Part shown: positions 1-8,159 of the stretch, one piece after another
How positions within the stretch are numbered: position 1 is the stretch's first letter
Layout of the letters: each line of letters opens with the position of its first letter
DNA from: JACKBJ01 sp964549495
GTDB taxonomy: Bacteria > Chloroflexota > Anaerolineae > Epilineales > Epilineaceae
Reading direction: 5' to 3'
NCBI GenBank assembly: GCA_964549495.1
Contig: CAZJWJ010000004.1
Location: forward strand, 25,334-89,333
Length of the DNA: 64,000 nt
Position numbers and translations under genes: made by a program
The notes under the pieces: generated by a model
Told to the model about the DNA's origin: nothing
The model's input: the letters and a program-made list of their open reading frames with translations, nothing else
The model's database searches: none

Positions 1-3000
1 CGACCGTCGGTCAGCAGGATGGCCGCGGCGAGCTTCTCCGGGTCGCGATCATCCGGGCTCAGGGCGTCCACCGCCCGTTCGAGGCCCAGGTCGATGCGCG
101 TGCCGGCCGCCTGGGGTAGGCTGCGCAGCGCCCTTTGGACGGCCGCGGCATCTCCGCTGAGCGGCAGGTCGATGGCGGCATCGGTATTGAAGTGTACCAG
201 GGCTACCGCATCGCCGCCGGCCAGGTCCAGGAGCTCGACGAAGCCCGCGGCCGCCTCGATGGCCAATTCGAGCTTGCTCCGGCCACCGCTGGCCAGGTCG
301 AGCATGCTGCTGGAGGTGTCCAGGATCAAGACCACATCCAGGTGCTGCTCGAGCAGGCAGCCTCGCCGCTGCAAGAGCGGCAGGTAGATCGGCCGCGGTA
401 CCACGGTCGGACCCGTGGTGGGCGTGATGCTCGGCGTCGGGCTGGGGCTGGGCGTCTGGCTGGGTGTGGGCGTTGCGGTCGGGGCGACCACCTCGACCTC
501 GGGCACCGGAAAGTCGACCCGGCCGCGGCGGCCCAGGCCATCGGTGCCCTCGCCGACGGCCAGGACGTTGGTGGGGTGCCGGCCGGTCTCCAGCGGGCGG
601 ACCCGGTAGCGCAGCTCGATGCCGGAAAGCGGCACCTCGGCAAGGCGCCAGGTGAGCAGCTGGCCTTGGACCTCGGGCTCGGGCGCGCCGCTGCCGGCCA
701 CGAAGGCCATGTTGCGCGGCAATTCGTCGCGCACCGTCAGGTTGCCGAAGAGCACCTCGGCCGTGATGCGCGCGGCGATGGCCCGGTAGACCTCGGTCAG
801 GTCCCGGGCGGCGCTGGCGAAGTAGTAGTCCTCCGGCGCGCTGGCCATCTGGCGCAAGAGCGCCTCGTTGGCGCCGGCCCCGAAACCGATGGTAAAGAGG
901 CGCGCGCCCTCCAGCCGGCTCTGGTCGGCCGCGCGCAGGGCGGCCGGTACCGCCGAACCGCCGTCGGTGAGCAGTACGATCACCGAGTTGGCTGAGAGCC
1001 GCCGCCGCGGACCGGTCAATTCGAAGCGCGCCGCGTCCACGCCGGCCGCGATGTCCGTGCCGCCGCCGGCCACCAAGCCCTCGATGGCTTCCTCCACCAA
1101 GCTGGCATCGCTCGACAAGGGTGCCAGGAGCAAGGCCTCCTGGTTGAAGCCCACCACCGCCACCCGGTCGCGCGAAAAGTCCATGGCGGCGGTGAAGGCG
1201 ATGGCGGCTTCTTGGGCCGCTTCCATCTTCTCGCCGATCATCGAACCGGAATGGTCGATGACCAGGATCACGTCCGACTCGGGCAGGATGTCCGGACATC
1301 GGCCGCCCACCCGCAGGCGGATGGTGGTCTCCTGACCCAGGATCAGGCGCGTCGGATCGGCCCACTTGTCGCCCTCGGCGGCGCAGGCCGGCTCGAAGTC
1401 GGGCAGATCTCCCGGATCGCCTTCCGGATCCGGCGTGAAGACCGCCACGCGGTCGAGTCCCGCATCGGCCACCAACAGGCGGCCGGCGGCATCGACGGTC
1501 AGGTCGGCCGGCCGGCTGCCGGCCTCGCCCAGGCTGGCATCCCAGGCGGCCATCAGCTGGCCGTCGGCGGTATAGACCAGCACCCAGCCGTGGCCGTTGA
1601 GCACGTAGGCCCGTCCCGCTTCGTCCGAGGTCACCCGCAGGGGGCGGCCGGGCACCGACCAGGCGGCGCGCAGCGTGCCACTGACCGGCTCTCGCAGTTC
1701 GAGGCTGTCGGAACTGCGATTGATCAGGAACCAGCCGTCCGGGGCCGGTGCCAGGTCCCAGAGGGCGATCGGTGCGGCGCCGGGGCTGCCGAAGCGCCAG
1801 ATCGGATCGATCTGGCCGGTGCCGGTCAGCCGCACCAGGCGTTGACCGCCCACGTCGAGCGCGAAGACGCCTTCGGGGCGGGCTGCGGCGGCCACCAGCC
1901 AGCTGTAGCCGCCGGCCGGCGGGTCCAGCTGGCTGCTACCGGCCGGGCTGCCGTCGGCCGCGTAGCGCGTCGCCCGGTCATCGGCCACCACCCACAGCCC
2001 GCCGTCGGCGGCCGGTGCCAGGTCGTCCAGGCGGCCCACGCCATGCTGGTCGAGGGCTTGGCCGGCGGCATCGAAGCGCTGCACCCGCGGCCAGCGGTCG
2101 GCCAGGCGCGCGCCATCGCCCTGGCCGGCGATGCGGAAGGGCGCGTCGATGCGTCCCAGCGGGAGCTCGAAGTCGCCCCACTCGGCGTTCATGGCCGGGT
2201 CGCGTGGTGGGTTGCCGATCCAGTGGCGGACACCGTGCAGCGGCCGGTTGGTGTCGACGAAGCTGGCCAGGAGATGGCTAACCCCGGCCGCGTCGCGGCC
2301 GAGGGTCAGACCGGCCACACCGGCCAGGGCCAGCGCGCTGCCGCTCCGCTCGGGCAGGCTGATCTCGTCTCGATAGCGCCGGATGCTGCCGTCGGCGTGG
2401 CCGACCAGGATGTCCCCGCCCTGCCAGTCGACCTCGACGTCCTCCGGCAACTCGGCCAGCGGCGCCTCCTCGATCGAGCGGCCCTGGCGATCGAAGACGA
2501 CCAGCCGTTGGTTGCCCCGGTCGGCCACCACCAAGCGGCCATCGGCCGTGAAGGCGGCACCGCGGGGCCGGTTGAGCTGGCCGGCGCCCTCGCCAAAGCC
2601 GCCCCAGGTGGCCTGACGCTGGCCGTCCGCGCGGTGGATGTGCACCTGGCTGGTCTCGTTGTCGACCACCGCGATCCGCCCGTCCGGGCTGGCGGCGATA
2701 CCCCAGGCCCCGGGCAGCTCGGGCCATTGGCCCGCGTACTGCCCCTGACTGGAGAAGACCGCCACCCGGTCGTGGCCCGGATCGGTCACCAGCAGCAGAT
2801 CGCCTTGGAGGGCGACATCGCGCGGGCCGGCCAGCCCGCCCGCCTCGGCCGCGTCGATCGGGCCGATGCTGCGCAGGTACGCGCCGTCGACGTCGAATAC
2901 CTGCACGCGCTGGTTGCCGCTGTCCACGATGTAGACGCTGGCCTGGTCGGTGAAGGGATCCAATTCGAAGGCCAGGCCGCGCGGCTGGTAGAAGGCATCC

Positions 3001-3167
3001 GGCCCCACCGCCGCCGCGTCGGTCTCCCAGACGGCCGAGAGCGACCATGCCTCGACGGGCGCGGCGGCGACCGGCGCCGACCCTCTCGGGCCGCCGCCGA
3101 TCGCCGCCAGCGCGACGCCTAGGAGCGCGACGGCAGCGCCGAGAGCGATGCGATGAGAATGCTGCAT
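1..3167 (-). CDS. Secreted NHL-propeller protein with two VWA domains (3' end outside window)
   Basis: Reads leftward and runs off the left edge, so at least 1,055 residues. The start is the ATG at 3165-3167, followed by a short hydrophobic Ala/Leu-rich signal segment. Residues about 40-560 are NHL-type beta-propeller repeats (motifs such as NQRVQVFD, DRVAVF, GNQRLVVFD). A Cys-flanked beta domain follows, then a VWA domain with MIDAS DHSGS near residue 637, an adhesin-like beta domain, a Pro/Thr linker ending IYLPLL, and a second VWA domain with DTSSS near residue 950 that the edge truncates just after the LLTDG strand. The role is probably extracellular binding or scaffolding; the ligand is unknown. 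It lies 28 nt downstream of another double-VWA gene on the same strand and is probably co-transcribed with it. Confidence 0.85.
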   Translation of the reverse strand, partial: MQHSHRIALGAAVALLGVALAAIGGGPRGSAPVAAAPVEAWSLSAVWETDAAAVGPDAFYQPRGLAFELDPFTDQASVYIVDSGNQRVQVFDVDGAYLRSIGPIDAAEAGGLAGPRDVALQGDLLLVTDPGHDRVAVFSSQGQYAGQWPELPGAWGIAASPDGRIAVVDNETSQVHIHRADGQRQATWGGFGEGAGQLNRPRGAAFTADGRLVVADRGNQRLVVFDRQGRSIEEAPLAELPEDVEVDWQGGDILVGHADGSIRRYRDEISLPERSGSALALAGVAGLTLGRDAAGVSHLLASFVDTNRPLHGVRHWIGNPPRDPAMNAEWGDFELPLGRIDAPFRIAGQGDGARLADRWPRVQRFDAAGQALDQHGVGRLDDLAPAADGGLWVVADDRATRYAADGSPAGSSQLDPPAGGYSWLVAAAARPEGVFALDVGGQRLVRLTGTGQIDPIWRFGSPGAAPIALWDLAPAPDGWFLINRSSDSLELREPVSGTLRAAWSVPGRPLRVTSDEAGRAYVLNGHGWVLVYTADGQLMAAWDASLGEAGSRPADLTVDAAGRLLVADAGLDRVAVFTPDPEGDPGDLPDFEPACAAEGDKWADPTRLILGQETTIRLRVGGRCPDILPESDVILVIDHSGSMIGEKMEAAQEAAIAFTAAMDFSRDRVAVVGFNQEALLLAPLSSDASLVEEAIEGLVAGGGTDIAAGVDAARFELTGPRRRLSANSVIVLLTDGGSAVPAALRAADQSRLEGARLFTIGFGAGANEALLRQMASAPEDYYFASAARDLTEVYRAIAARITAEVLFGNLTVRDELPRNMAFVAGSGAPEPEVQGQLLTWRLAEVPLSGIELRYRVRPLETGRHPTNVLAVGEGTDGLGRRGRVDFPVPEVEVVAPTATPTPSQTPSPSPTPSITPTTGPTVVPRPIYLPLLQRRGCLLEQHLDVVLILDTSSSMLDLASGGRSKLELAIEAAAGFVELLDLAGGDAVALVHFNTDAAIDLPLSGDAAAVQRALRSLPQAAGTRIDLGLERAVDALSPDDRDPEKLAAAILLTDG

Positions 3168-3195
3168 GGTCTCGGCGCTGCCTTTCAGCCGATCG

Positions 3196-5418
3196 TCACG
3201 GACAGGGGATGACCGTTCCGATCTCGCGGTAGATCAGCTCCAGGTCCTCCGCGTCCGGGGCGGCCACGAAGTCGCCGGGTGAGGCGATCTGCTCGAGGAA
3301 GCTGCGCGCCTCCTCGCTCAGCTGGCCCAAGCCGACGCTGAAGAGCTGGCTGCCGGTGGCCTTGAACTGTTCGGCCACCGTGATGGCGTTGCTGCCATCG
3401 GCGGGCTCACCGTCGGTCAGGACGATCATCGTCTGCTTGGCTCCGGGGCGGCTGGTCGCCTGCAGCTGTTGCAGGCCGGCCGCCAGGCCCTCGCCGATGA
3501 AGGTCCCGCCGGCCTGGGTGCCCGGCAGCTGGTCCAATGCGGCGAAGAGCGCTTGCCGGTCGCCGGTCAGGGCCGAGGCCACCGTCGGCTGACCGTTGAA
3601 GCCGACCACCGTCACCTGCGCACGGCTGCTGCGGTCGGTGGGCAGGAGCAGGTCGACCAGCGCCTTGCCGGCGCCCACGGCCGCGTCGATCTTGGCCACG
3701 CCGCCGGCGCGCGTCGGATCGCTCATGCTGTTGGAGGTGTCGATGACCAAGGCGATGTCCACCACCTGGTCCTCGGGCACGCAAGGCGTGGCCGTCGCGG
3801 TCGGTTCCGGCCAGACCTTCCACACCAAGGGCAGGTAGCGCGGCCCGGGTGTCGGCGTCGCGGTCGGCGGGATCTCCGTCGCGGTCGGCGTGTTGGTCGG
3901 CGTGCTGGTCGAGGTCGGGGTGGGGGTCTTGGTGGGCGCGTTGACGACGATCGAGACGTCCGGGTAGCGCATCGTGCCCGTCAGGGCCAGCGTGTCGGTG
4001 TAGCGCAGGAGCGCCTCGTAGCTCACCGGCAGGACACCCGACTCCAGCGGCTCGACTTCATAGCTGACCGTGATCGGATCGCCAGGCGGGGCGAAGCTCC
4101 ACTCGAGCACCGGACCGGAGACGGTCATCGTCGGCGGGTTGGCCGAGCCCGGTACGAGCTGCAGGTTGGGCATCAGCTCGTCGTGCACCAGGGCCGTTTC
4201 CATCGAAAGCGGATTGAAGGCGGCCAGCTCGGTCTCGAAGAGGTGGATGAACTCCTTGACGTCGCGCAGCTCGAGCGCGTACTCGTTTTCGGAGGCGAGC
4301 TGACGCAGCTTCCGCCGGTCGGCATCGCGGCCGGCGGCCATGGTCACGATCTCGACCTCGTCGCTCTGGTTGCCGGCACCGGGCCGGAAGTCCCGGCGGC
4401 AGAACAGGCCGTCGGAGAGCACCAGCAGAATCTTCGCGCGATCCTCGTCTTGGATGATGCGACCGAAGCGGTCGCGCTCGACGAACATGGTATCGGTGGT
4501 GCGCAAGCCCAGGTCGATGCGGCTATGGCCGCTGCCGCGCAGCGAGCTGACGCGGTTGCGGACGTTGTCGGCCCGATCGGTGAGCTTGACCAAGCGCGTG
4601 CCGCGGTCGTTGAAGGCGGCCAGCCCGACGCGCAAGCGCCCTTCGCTTTCGGCCTGGCGCAGCTCGGGCCGATCCAGGATCTCGCGGATCGTCTGCTGGA
4701 TATCGCGGATCAGGTCCTCGTCGCCGCCGGGCTCCACCGAGTCGTCGGCGGCGCCGCCCTTGGGGGTCGGCGTCTCCTTACCGGGTGGATCCGGAGGCAG
4801 CGGGGGCGCCGGGGTCCCTGGCTGGTCGGGCTCGACCGGGGCCAATCGCAGGAGGGACAACAGACCGCCCCCGGGCCCCGGTCCCGGTCCCGGTCCCGGC
4901 CCCGGTCCCGGTCCCGGCCCCGGCCCCGGCCCCGGTCCGTCATCGCCGGCGCCCGTGCCGCAGCCCGGCGGATCGTCGCCTGGCCCCGGCCCCGGATCGC
5001 CCGGACCCGGTCCGGGATCGCCTGGATCCCCTGGATCTCCTGGATCTCCCGGGTCACCGGGATCACCGGGATCACCCGGTCCTGGTCCGGGATCGCCCGG
5101 ATCCCCGGGGTCGCTACCGTTTCCGCCGCGTGTATCGCGCGTCATCGAGTTGGAGATGTCGGCCAGGAACACCAGATCGACCGGCTTGGCCTGGGCCGGA
5201 CAGGTGTGGGTCATGATCAGGGTCACCTGCGCGGTTTGGCCCAAGTCGATCGTGTTGGGCTCCACGTACTTCTGGAGCATGGGCACGCAGGCGCTGCTCT
5301 GCTCACCGGGAGGGGACTGCAGCGTGGACAGCCCTCCCAACCAGGTCAGGGCCCCGAGGGCCAGTAGGGTGATCGCGATAGGCAGGCTGCCGATCGCTAG
5401 CGTCTTGATGTGGCGCAT
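3196..5418 (-). CDS. Secreted double-VWA protein with a collagen-like Gly-Asp-Pro insertion
   Basis: 740 residues. A GGAGGA ribosome site lies 8 nt before the ATG, and residues 8-30 form a signal anchor. A Cys-to-Cys beta domain (C44 to C73) precedes VWA domain 1 with MIDAS DISNS (D87). Right after that motif, residues about 95-195 are Gly/Pro/Asp repeats of the GDPGDP and GPGPG type. The rest of VWA 1 resumes after an acidic Pro-rich stretch. An adhesin-like beta domain, a Pro/Thr linker with RYLPLV, and VWA domain 2 with DTSNS follow, ending in IPCP. The insertion sits between the metal-site loop and the first helix, where folding tolerates it but ligand access may change. Function is inferred to be cell-surface adhesion or assembly. 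Confidence 0.85.
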   Translation of the reverse strand: MRHIKTLAIGSLPIAITLLALGALTWLGGLSTLQSPPGEQSSACVPMLQKYVEPNTIDLGQTAQVTLIMTHTCPAQAKPVDLVFLADISNSMTRDTRGGNGSDPGDPGDPGPGPGDPGDPGDPGDPGDPGDPGDPGPGPGDPGPGPGDDPPGCGTGAGDDGPGPGPGPGPGPGPGPGPGPGPGGGLLSLLRLAPVEPDQPGTPAPPLPPDPPGKETPTPKGGAADDSVEPGGDEDLIRDIQQTIREILDRPELRQAESEGRLRVGLAAFNDRGTRLVKLTDRADNVRNRVSSLRGSGHSRIDLGLRTTDTMFVERDRFGRIIQDEDRAKILLVLSDGLFCRRDFRPGAGNQSDEVEIVTMAAGRDADRRKLRQLASENEYALELRDVKEFIHLFETELAAFNPLSMETALVHDELMPNLQLVPGSANPPTMTVSGPVLEWSFAPPGDPITVSYEVEPLESGVLPVSYEALLRYTDTLALTGTMRYPDVSIVVNAPTKTPTPTSTSTPTNTPTATEIPPTATPTPGPRYLPLVWKVWPEPTATATPCVPEDQVVDIALVIDTSNSMSDPTRAGGVAKIDAAVGAGKALVDLLLPTDRSSRAQVTVVGFNGQPTVASALTGDRQALFAALDQLPGTQAGGTFIGEGLAAGLQQLQATSRPGAKQTMIVLTDGEPADGSNAITVAEQFKATGSQLFSVGLGQLSEEARSFLEQIASPGDFVAAPDAEDLELIYREIGTVIPCP
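4872..4937. repeat. 6-bp tandem repeat coding Gly-Pro
   Basis: About eleven copies of ccccgg/tcccgg, encoding the (GP)n part of the collagen-like insertion on the minus strand. It sits within the VWA gene at 3196-5418. Copy number of such a repeat is likely to vary by slippage in multiples that keep the frame. Confidence 0.85.
5021..5112. repeat. 9-bp tandem repeat coding Gly-Asp-Pro
   Basis: Degenerate 9-bp units (ggatc-type cores spaced 9 bp apart) encode Gly-Asp-Pro triplets on the minus strand. They form the second half of the low-complexity insertion in the VWA gene at 3196-5418. Confidence 0.8.
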
Positions 5419-5574
5419 CTCGACTGTCCTCCACGGATCGCCGGGCCGATCACGACATGACGCCGAGTCGGGCCCGAACCGGTCGTAAAATGATGGTCTG
5501 GGTAGGGATGATACCGACTGGAAAGGACCGCTTCAAGCCGAGGCCCGCAGCGGCGGCTGCCGGGAAACGAGAAC

Positions 5575-5606
5575 GACCGGGTGTGGCACGCAGGCCACAC
5601 CCGGTC
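5575..5606 (-). terminator. Intrinsic terminator-like hairpin after the VWA gene at 5659-7641
   Basis: A perfect 13-bp inverted repeat (5575-5587 with 5594-5606) has a 6-nt loop. It lies 52 nt beyond the stop of the minus-strand VWA gene. On the minus strand the stem is followed by a moderately T-rich stretch (GTTCTCGTTT). It separates that gene from the next VWA gene at 3196-5418. Confidence 0.7.
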
Positions 5607-5658
5607 GGGACTCGCTATCGCGTCGATGCTGGGCGGGGGCTAGACCCCAGGTCCGGCA

Positions 5659-7641
5659 TCAGCGGCCTCGTCCGAAGAGGTCACCGGAGTTGAAGCAGGG
5701 ATCCTTGTCGAATTCCTCGTGGATCTCGTTGTAGATCCCGGCCACCTGCTCGGCGTCCAGCGCCAGGTAGAACATATCCGGCGAGGTCGCGCATTCCTCG
5801 AGCAGCCAGGGCAGCACGCGGTCGATCAGGTCCTCGGCGTCCGGTCGACCCACACCGATGGTGTAGACCCGGATGCCCTGGGCCTTGGCCGCAGCGGCCG
5901 TCTCCAGCACCGAGCATTCCTGGCGCGGGCAGTCGGGGAAGTCGGTCCCCGGCCCGAAGGGCACGCGGTTGGGCAGGCCGTCGGTCAGCATGACCATTAC
6001 CGGGATGTTGTCCGGAACCGGTCGGCCGTCCGGGAAGGTCCCGTTGCCCTTCTTGCGCAGATCCTCGGGCAATGCCTCGGCCCCGATGTCGAAGGCCTTG
6101 TCGAGGCGGGTGCCCTCGGCGCGGCGCGCCGGCAGGTTGTCCAGCGCGGCCAGGATGGCGGCCTGGTCGTTGGTCAGCGACTGCTCGATGCCGGCGTTGT
6201 CGTTGAACCAGCTGACGGACACCTGGTCGTACTGATCGTAGTCGTTGGGCGTGAAGTCCATGGTCGCCACGAAGAGCTTGGCGGCCTCGATCACGGCCTG
6301 CTGCTTGGCGCGGCCGGCCGCCGTCGGGCGGTCCATCGAGGTCGACATGTCCAAGACCAGCGAGACGTCGGCGAACTGGTAGCCCTCGGTCCCAATGCAC
6401 TCCTCGGTGATGAGGATGGGCAGGTAGATCGGACCCGGCGTCGGCGTCGGCGTGTTGGTCGGCGTCGGCGTATTGGTCGGCGTATTGGTCGGCGTCGGGG
6501 TCGGCGTCGGGGGCAGGTCGGTCGGCGTCGGCGGCGGCTCGGCCGGCGTCGGCTGCTGCTGCGGCCGGAAGACCATCACGTAGGGGATGGGGAACTCTTC
6601 GGTGCCGCTGCGGTTCTGGTTGTCGCGGTACTCCGCCACCGCCGATACGTTGGTGGCATGGAAGCCCACGTCCATCGGCCGCACCTGGAAGGTGAAGGTC
6701 ACGCCGTCCTTGGGCACGAAGTTCTGCTGCCACTCGAGCGTCTTCTCGTCGCTCGAGATGCTCTTGACGGGCGGCTGCGCGCTGTTGGCGACGTACTCCA
6801 TGTTGGCCGGCAGGATGTCGACCACCGTCAGCTGCCGGAGGGTGATGTTGATCACCTCGTCGCGGATGCGCTCGAAGACCTGGATCAGGCCGCCGGCGTT
6901 CTCGACTTGGTAGAAGTAGCGGGCGCTGGATGCCACCTCGCGCATGCAGGCCGCGTCACAGCCGGAGCCCACGCAGACAGCGATCATCAGGATGCCCTGG
7001 CTCTTGGCCGAACGCGCGGCCTGCAGCACCGGATCGCAGCCCGCGTTGTTGGCACCATCCGAGAGGACCACCATGATCTCGTTGATCACCTGTCCCTGGG
7101 CCAGGTTGCGCCCCTGGCGCATCACCTTGATGCCTTCCTGGATCCCGCGGTCGATGGCCGTGCCGCCGTTGGCGCCGATGCGCCCGATGCAGCTGATGGC
7201 CCGGCCGACCTCGTTGGTCAGCTGACAGAGTGTGCGGGCGTTCGAGTTGAACTCGACGATGCCCACGCGCGTATTGGGGTTGTTGGGAAGGTCGAGGCGC
7301 TGGATCAGCGTCCGCGCCGCGTCCTTCATCTGCTGGGTGGGCTGGCCGGCCATCGAGCCGGAGCCATCCAGCACCAGGACGATGTGCAAGGGCGTGGCCT
7401 CGCCGGCGCAGACGGCCTTCACGCTGAGCGTGATGTTGGTCGTCTCGCCGAGCAGCATGGTGTTCGGGAAGGCGACTTTCTGTGCGTTGGCCACACAGGA
7501 ACTCTCGCGCGGGTTGACCCGCTGCGAGAGGCTGGATTGCTCGGGCGAGGCTTCGGCCACGGGCAGCGCGAGAAGCGAGCCACCGACCAATGCCATCGCC
7601 ACGGCACCGAGCAGGATCGAAATGTACCGGCGCATAGCCAT
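5659..7641 (-). CDS. Secreted double-VWA protein
   Basis: 660 residues. An N-terminal hydrophobic signal (residues 6-28) is followed by a Cys-flanked beta domain (C49 to C78) and VWA domain 1 with a canonical MIDAS DGSGS (D92, S94, S96). VWA 1 contains the CxxxxCDxxC cluster (CVGSGCDAAC) shared with the four tandem paralogues at 9.6-14.2 kb. An adhesin-like beta domain (YVANSAQPP), a long Pro/Thr linker, the motif IYLPIL and VWA domain 2 (DMSTS, near residue 430) follow. Upstream is a 518-nt divergent intergenic region with a candidate sigma-70 promoter; a strong hairpin terminator follows the gene. A structural or adhesive surface role is inferred. Confidence 0.88.
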   Translation of the reverse strand: MAMRRYISILLGAVAMALVGGSLLALPVAEASPEQSSLSQRVNPRESSCVANAQKVAFPNTMLLGETTNITLSVKAVCAGEATPLHIVLVLDGSGSMAGQPTQQMKDAARTLIQRLDLPNNPNTRVGIVEFNSNARTLCQLTNEVGRAISCIGRIGANGGTAIDRGIQEGIKVMRQGRNLAQGQVINEIMVVLSDGANNAGCDPVLQAARSAKSQGILMIAVCVGSGCDAACMREVASSARYFYQVENAGGLIQVFERIRDEVINITLRQLTVVDILPANMEYVANSAQPPVKSISSDEKTLEWQQNFVPKDGVTFTFQVRPMDVGFHATNVSAVAEYRDNQNRSGTEEFPIPYVMVFRPQQQPTPAEPPPTPTDLPPTPTPTPTNTPTNTPTPTNTPTPTPGPIYLPILITEECIGTEGYQFADVSLVLDMSTSMDRPTAAGRAKQQAVIEAAKLFVATMDFTPNDYDQYDQVSVSWFNDNAGIEQSLTNDQAAILAALDNLPARRAEGTRLDKAFDIGAEALPEDLRKKGNGTFPDGRPVPDNIPVMVMLTDGLPNRVPFGPGTDFPDCPRQECSVLETAAAAKAQGIRVYTIGVGRPDAEDLIDRVLPWLLEECATSPDMFYLALDAEQVAGIYNEIHEEFDKDPCFNSGDLFGRGR

Positions 7642-8159
7642 ACTCCTTCGTTCGACGGATTCTCGAGAGCCTTGATTTTCGATCCGGTGGTACCGGCCTG
7701 TACGTGCTTGGGGAGCTCAGGCCCGCGCCACCGGCGCATCCGCTAGGTTGTCGGTTGACCATGATCGACACGTCGCCGAAGCCAACCACCGGCTATCGTA
7801 ACTCAGGCGCGAAGCGGCTGTCAAACCGCTATCTCACCCCGATCGCAGGGTTGGCTCACGTGCTTCACGGGAACTATAACCCATAAGCTACCCAATTGTG
7901 GACACCCTGTCAAGAAATCTGTCAGAAAATGTCTGTTTTGTCAGCCTCGGGGCCCGGGGCTATCGCGACCGCGTCGGGTGGTGTTGGTCACCGTCACGAA
8001 ACGGCCTGCCGCTGCGTCTGTCCTCCTGTGGGCGCGCTTCCGGCGCCCGCCGACCGGTCGGTTGACGACCGGGCCGACACGCGAGAGTTCCGACATCCCA
8101 TCGGCAAACGGGCCGGGCTCGGCCCGTCTGCCTCATGGCAGCGCATGGAGACTGCATCG
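7642..8159. other. Divergent intergenic region between two VWA genes
   Basis: 518 nt without a convincing gene, and less GC-rich than the surroundings around 7860-7940. It holds the candidate minus-strand promoter at 7795-7824. A second possible minus-strand -35 TTGACA lies at 7908-7913. On the plus strand, TTGGCT (7851-7856) and TATAAC (7875-7880) are 18 nt apart and could serve the rightward VWA gene. An open frame crosses 7896-8159 in phase with that gene, but its composition does not look coding. Confidence 0.6.
7795..7824 (-). promoter_or_regulatory. Candidate sigma-70 promoter for the VWA gene at 5659-7641
   Basis: On the minus strand, a perfect TTGACA (7819-7824) and TACGAT (7795-7800) are separated by 18 nt. 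The predicted transcript start near 7787 gives a leader of about 145 nt before the ATG at 7641. Confidence 0.45.

Noticed and set aside
1212..3122. Long plus-strand open frame opposite the NHL/VWA gene
   Set aside because: Its Arg/Gly/Ala-rich translation lacks domains; it is the antisense shadow of a high-GC gene with clear NHL repeats.
4872..5112. CRISPR-like repeat array
   Set aside because: Repeats are 6-9 bp with no spacers and lie inside a coding frame as Gly-Pro/Gly-Asp-Pro codons.
7896..8159. Longer start for the VWA gene at 8160
   Set aside because: The extra residues do not look coding and would bury the signal peptide; GGAG precedes the ATG at 8160.
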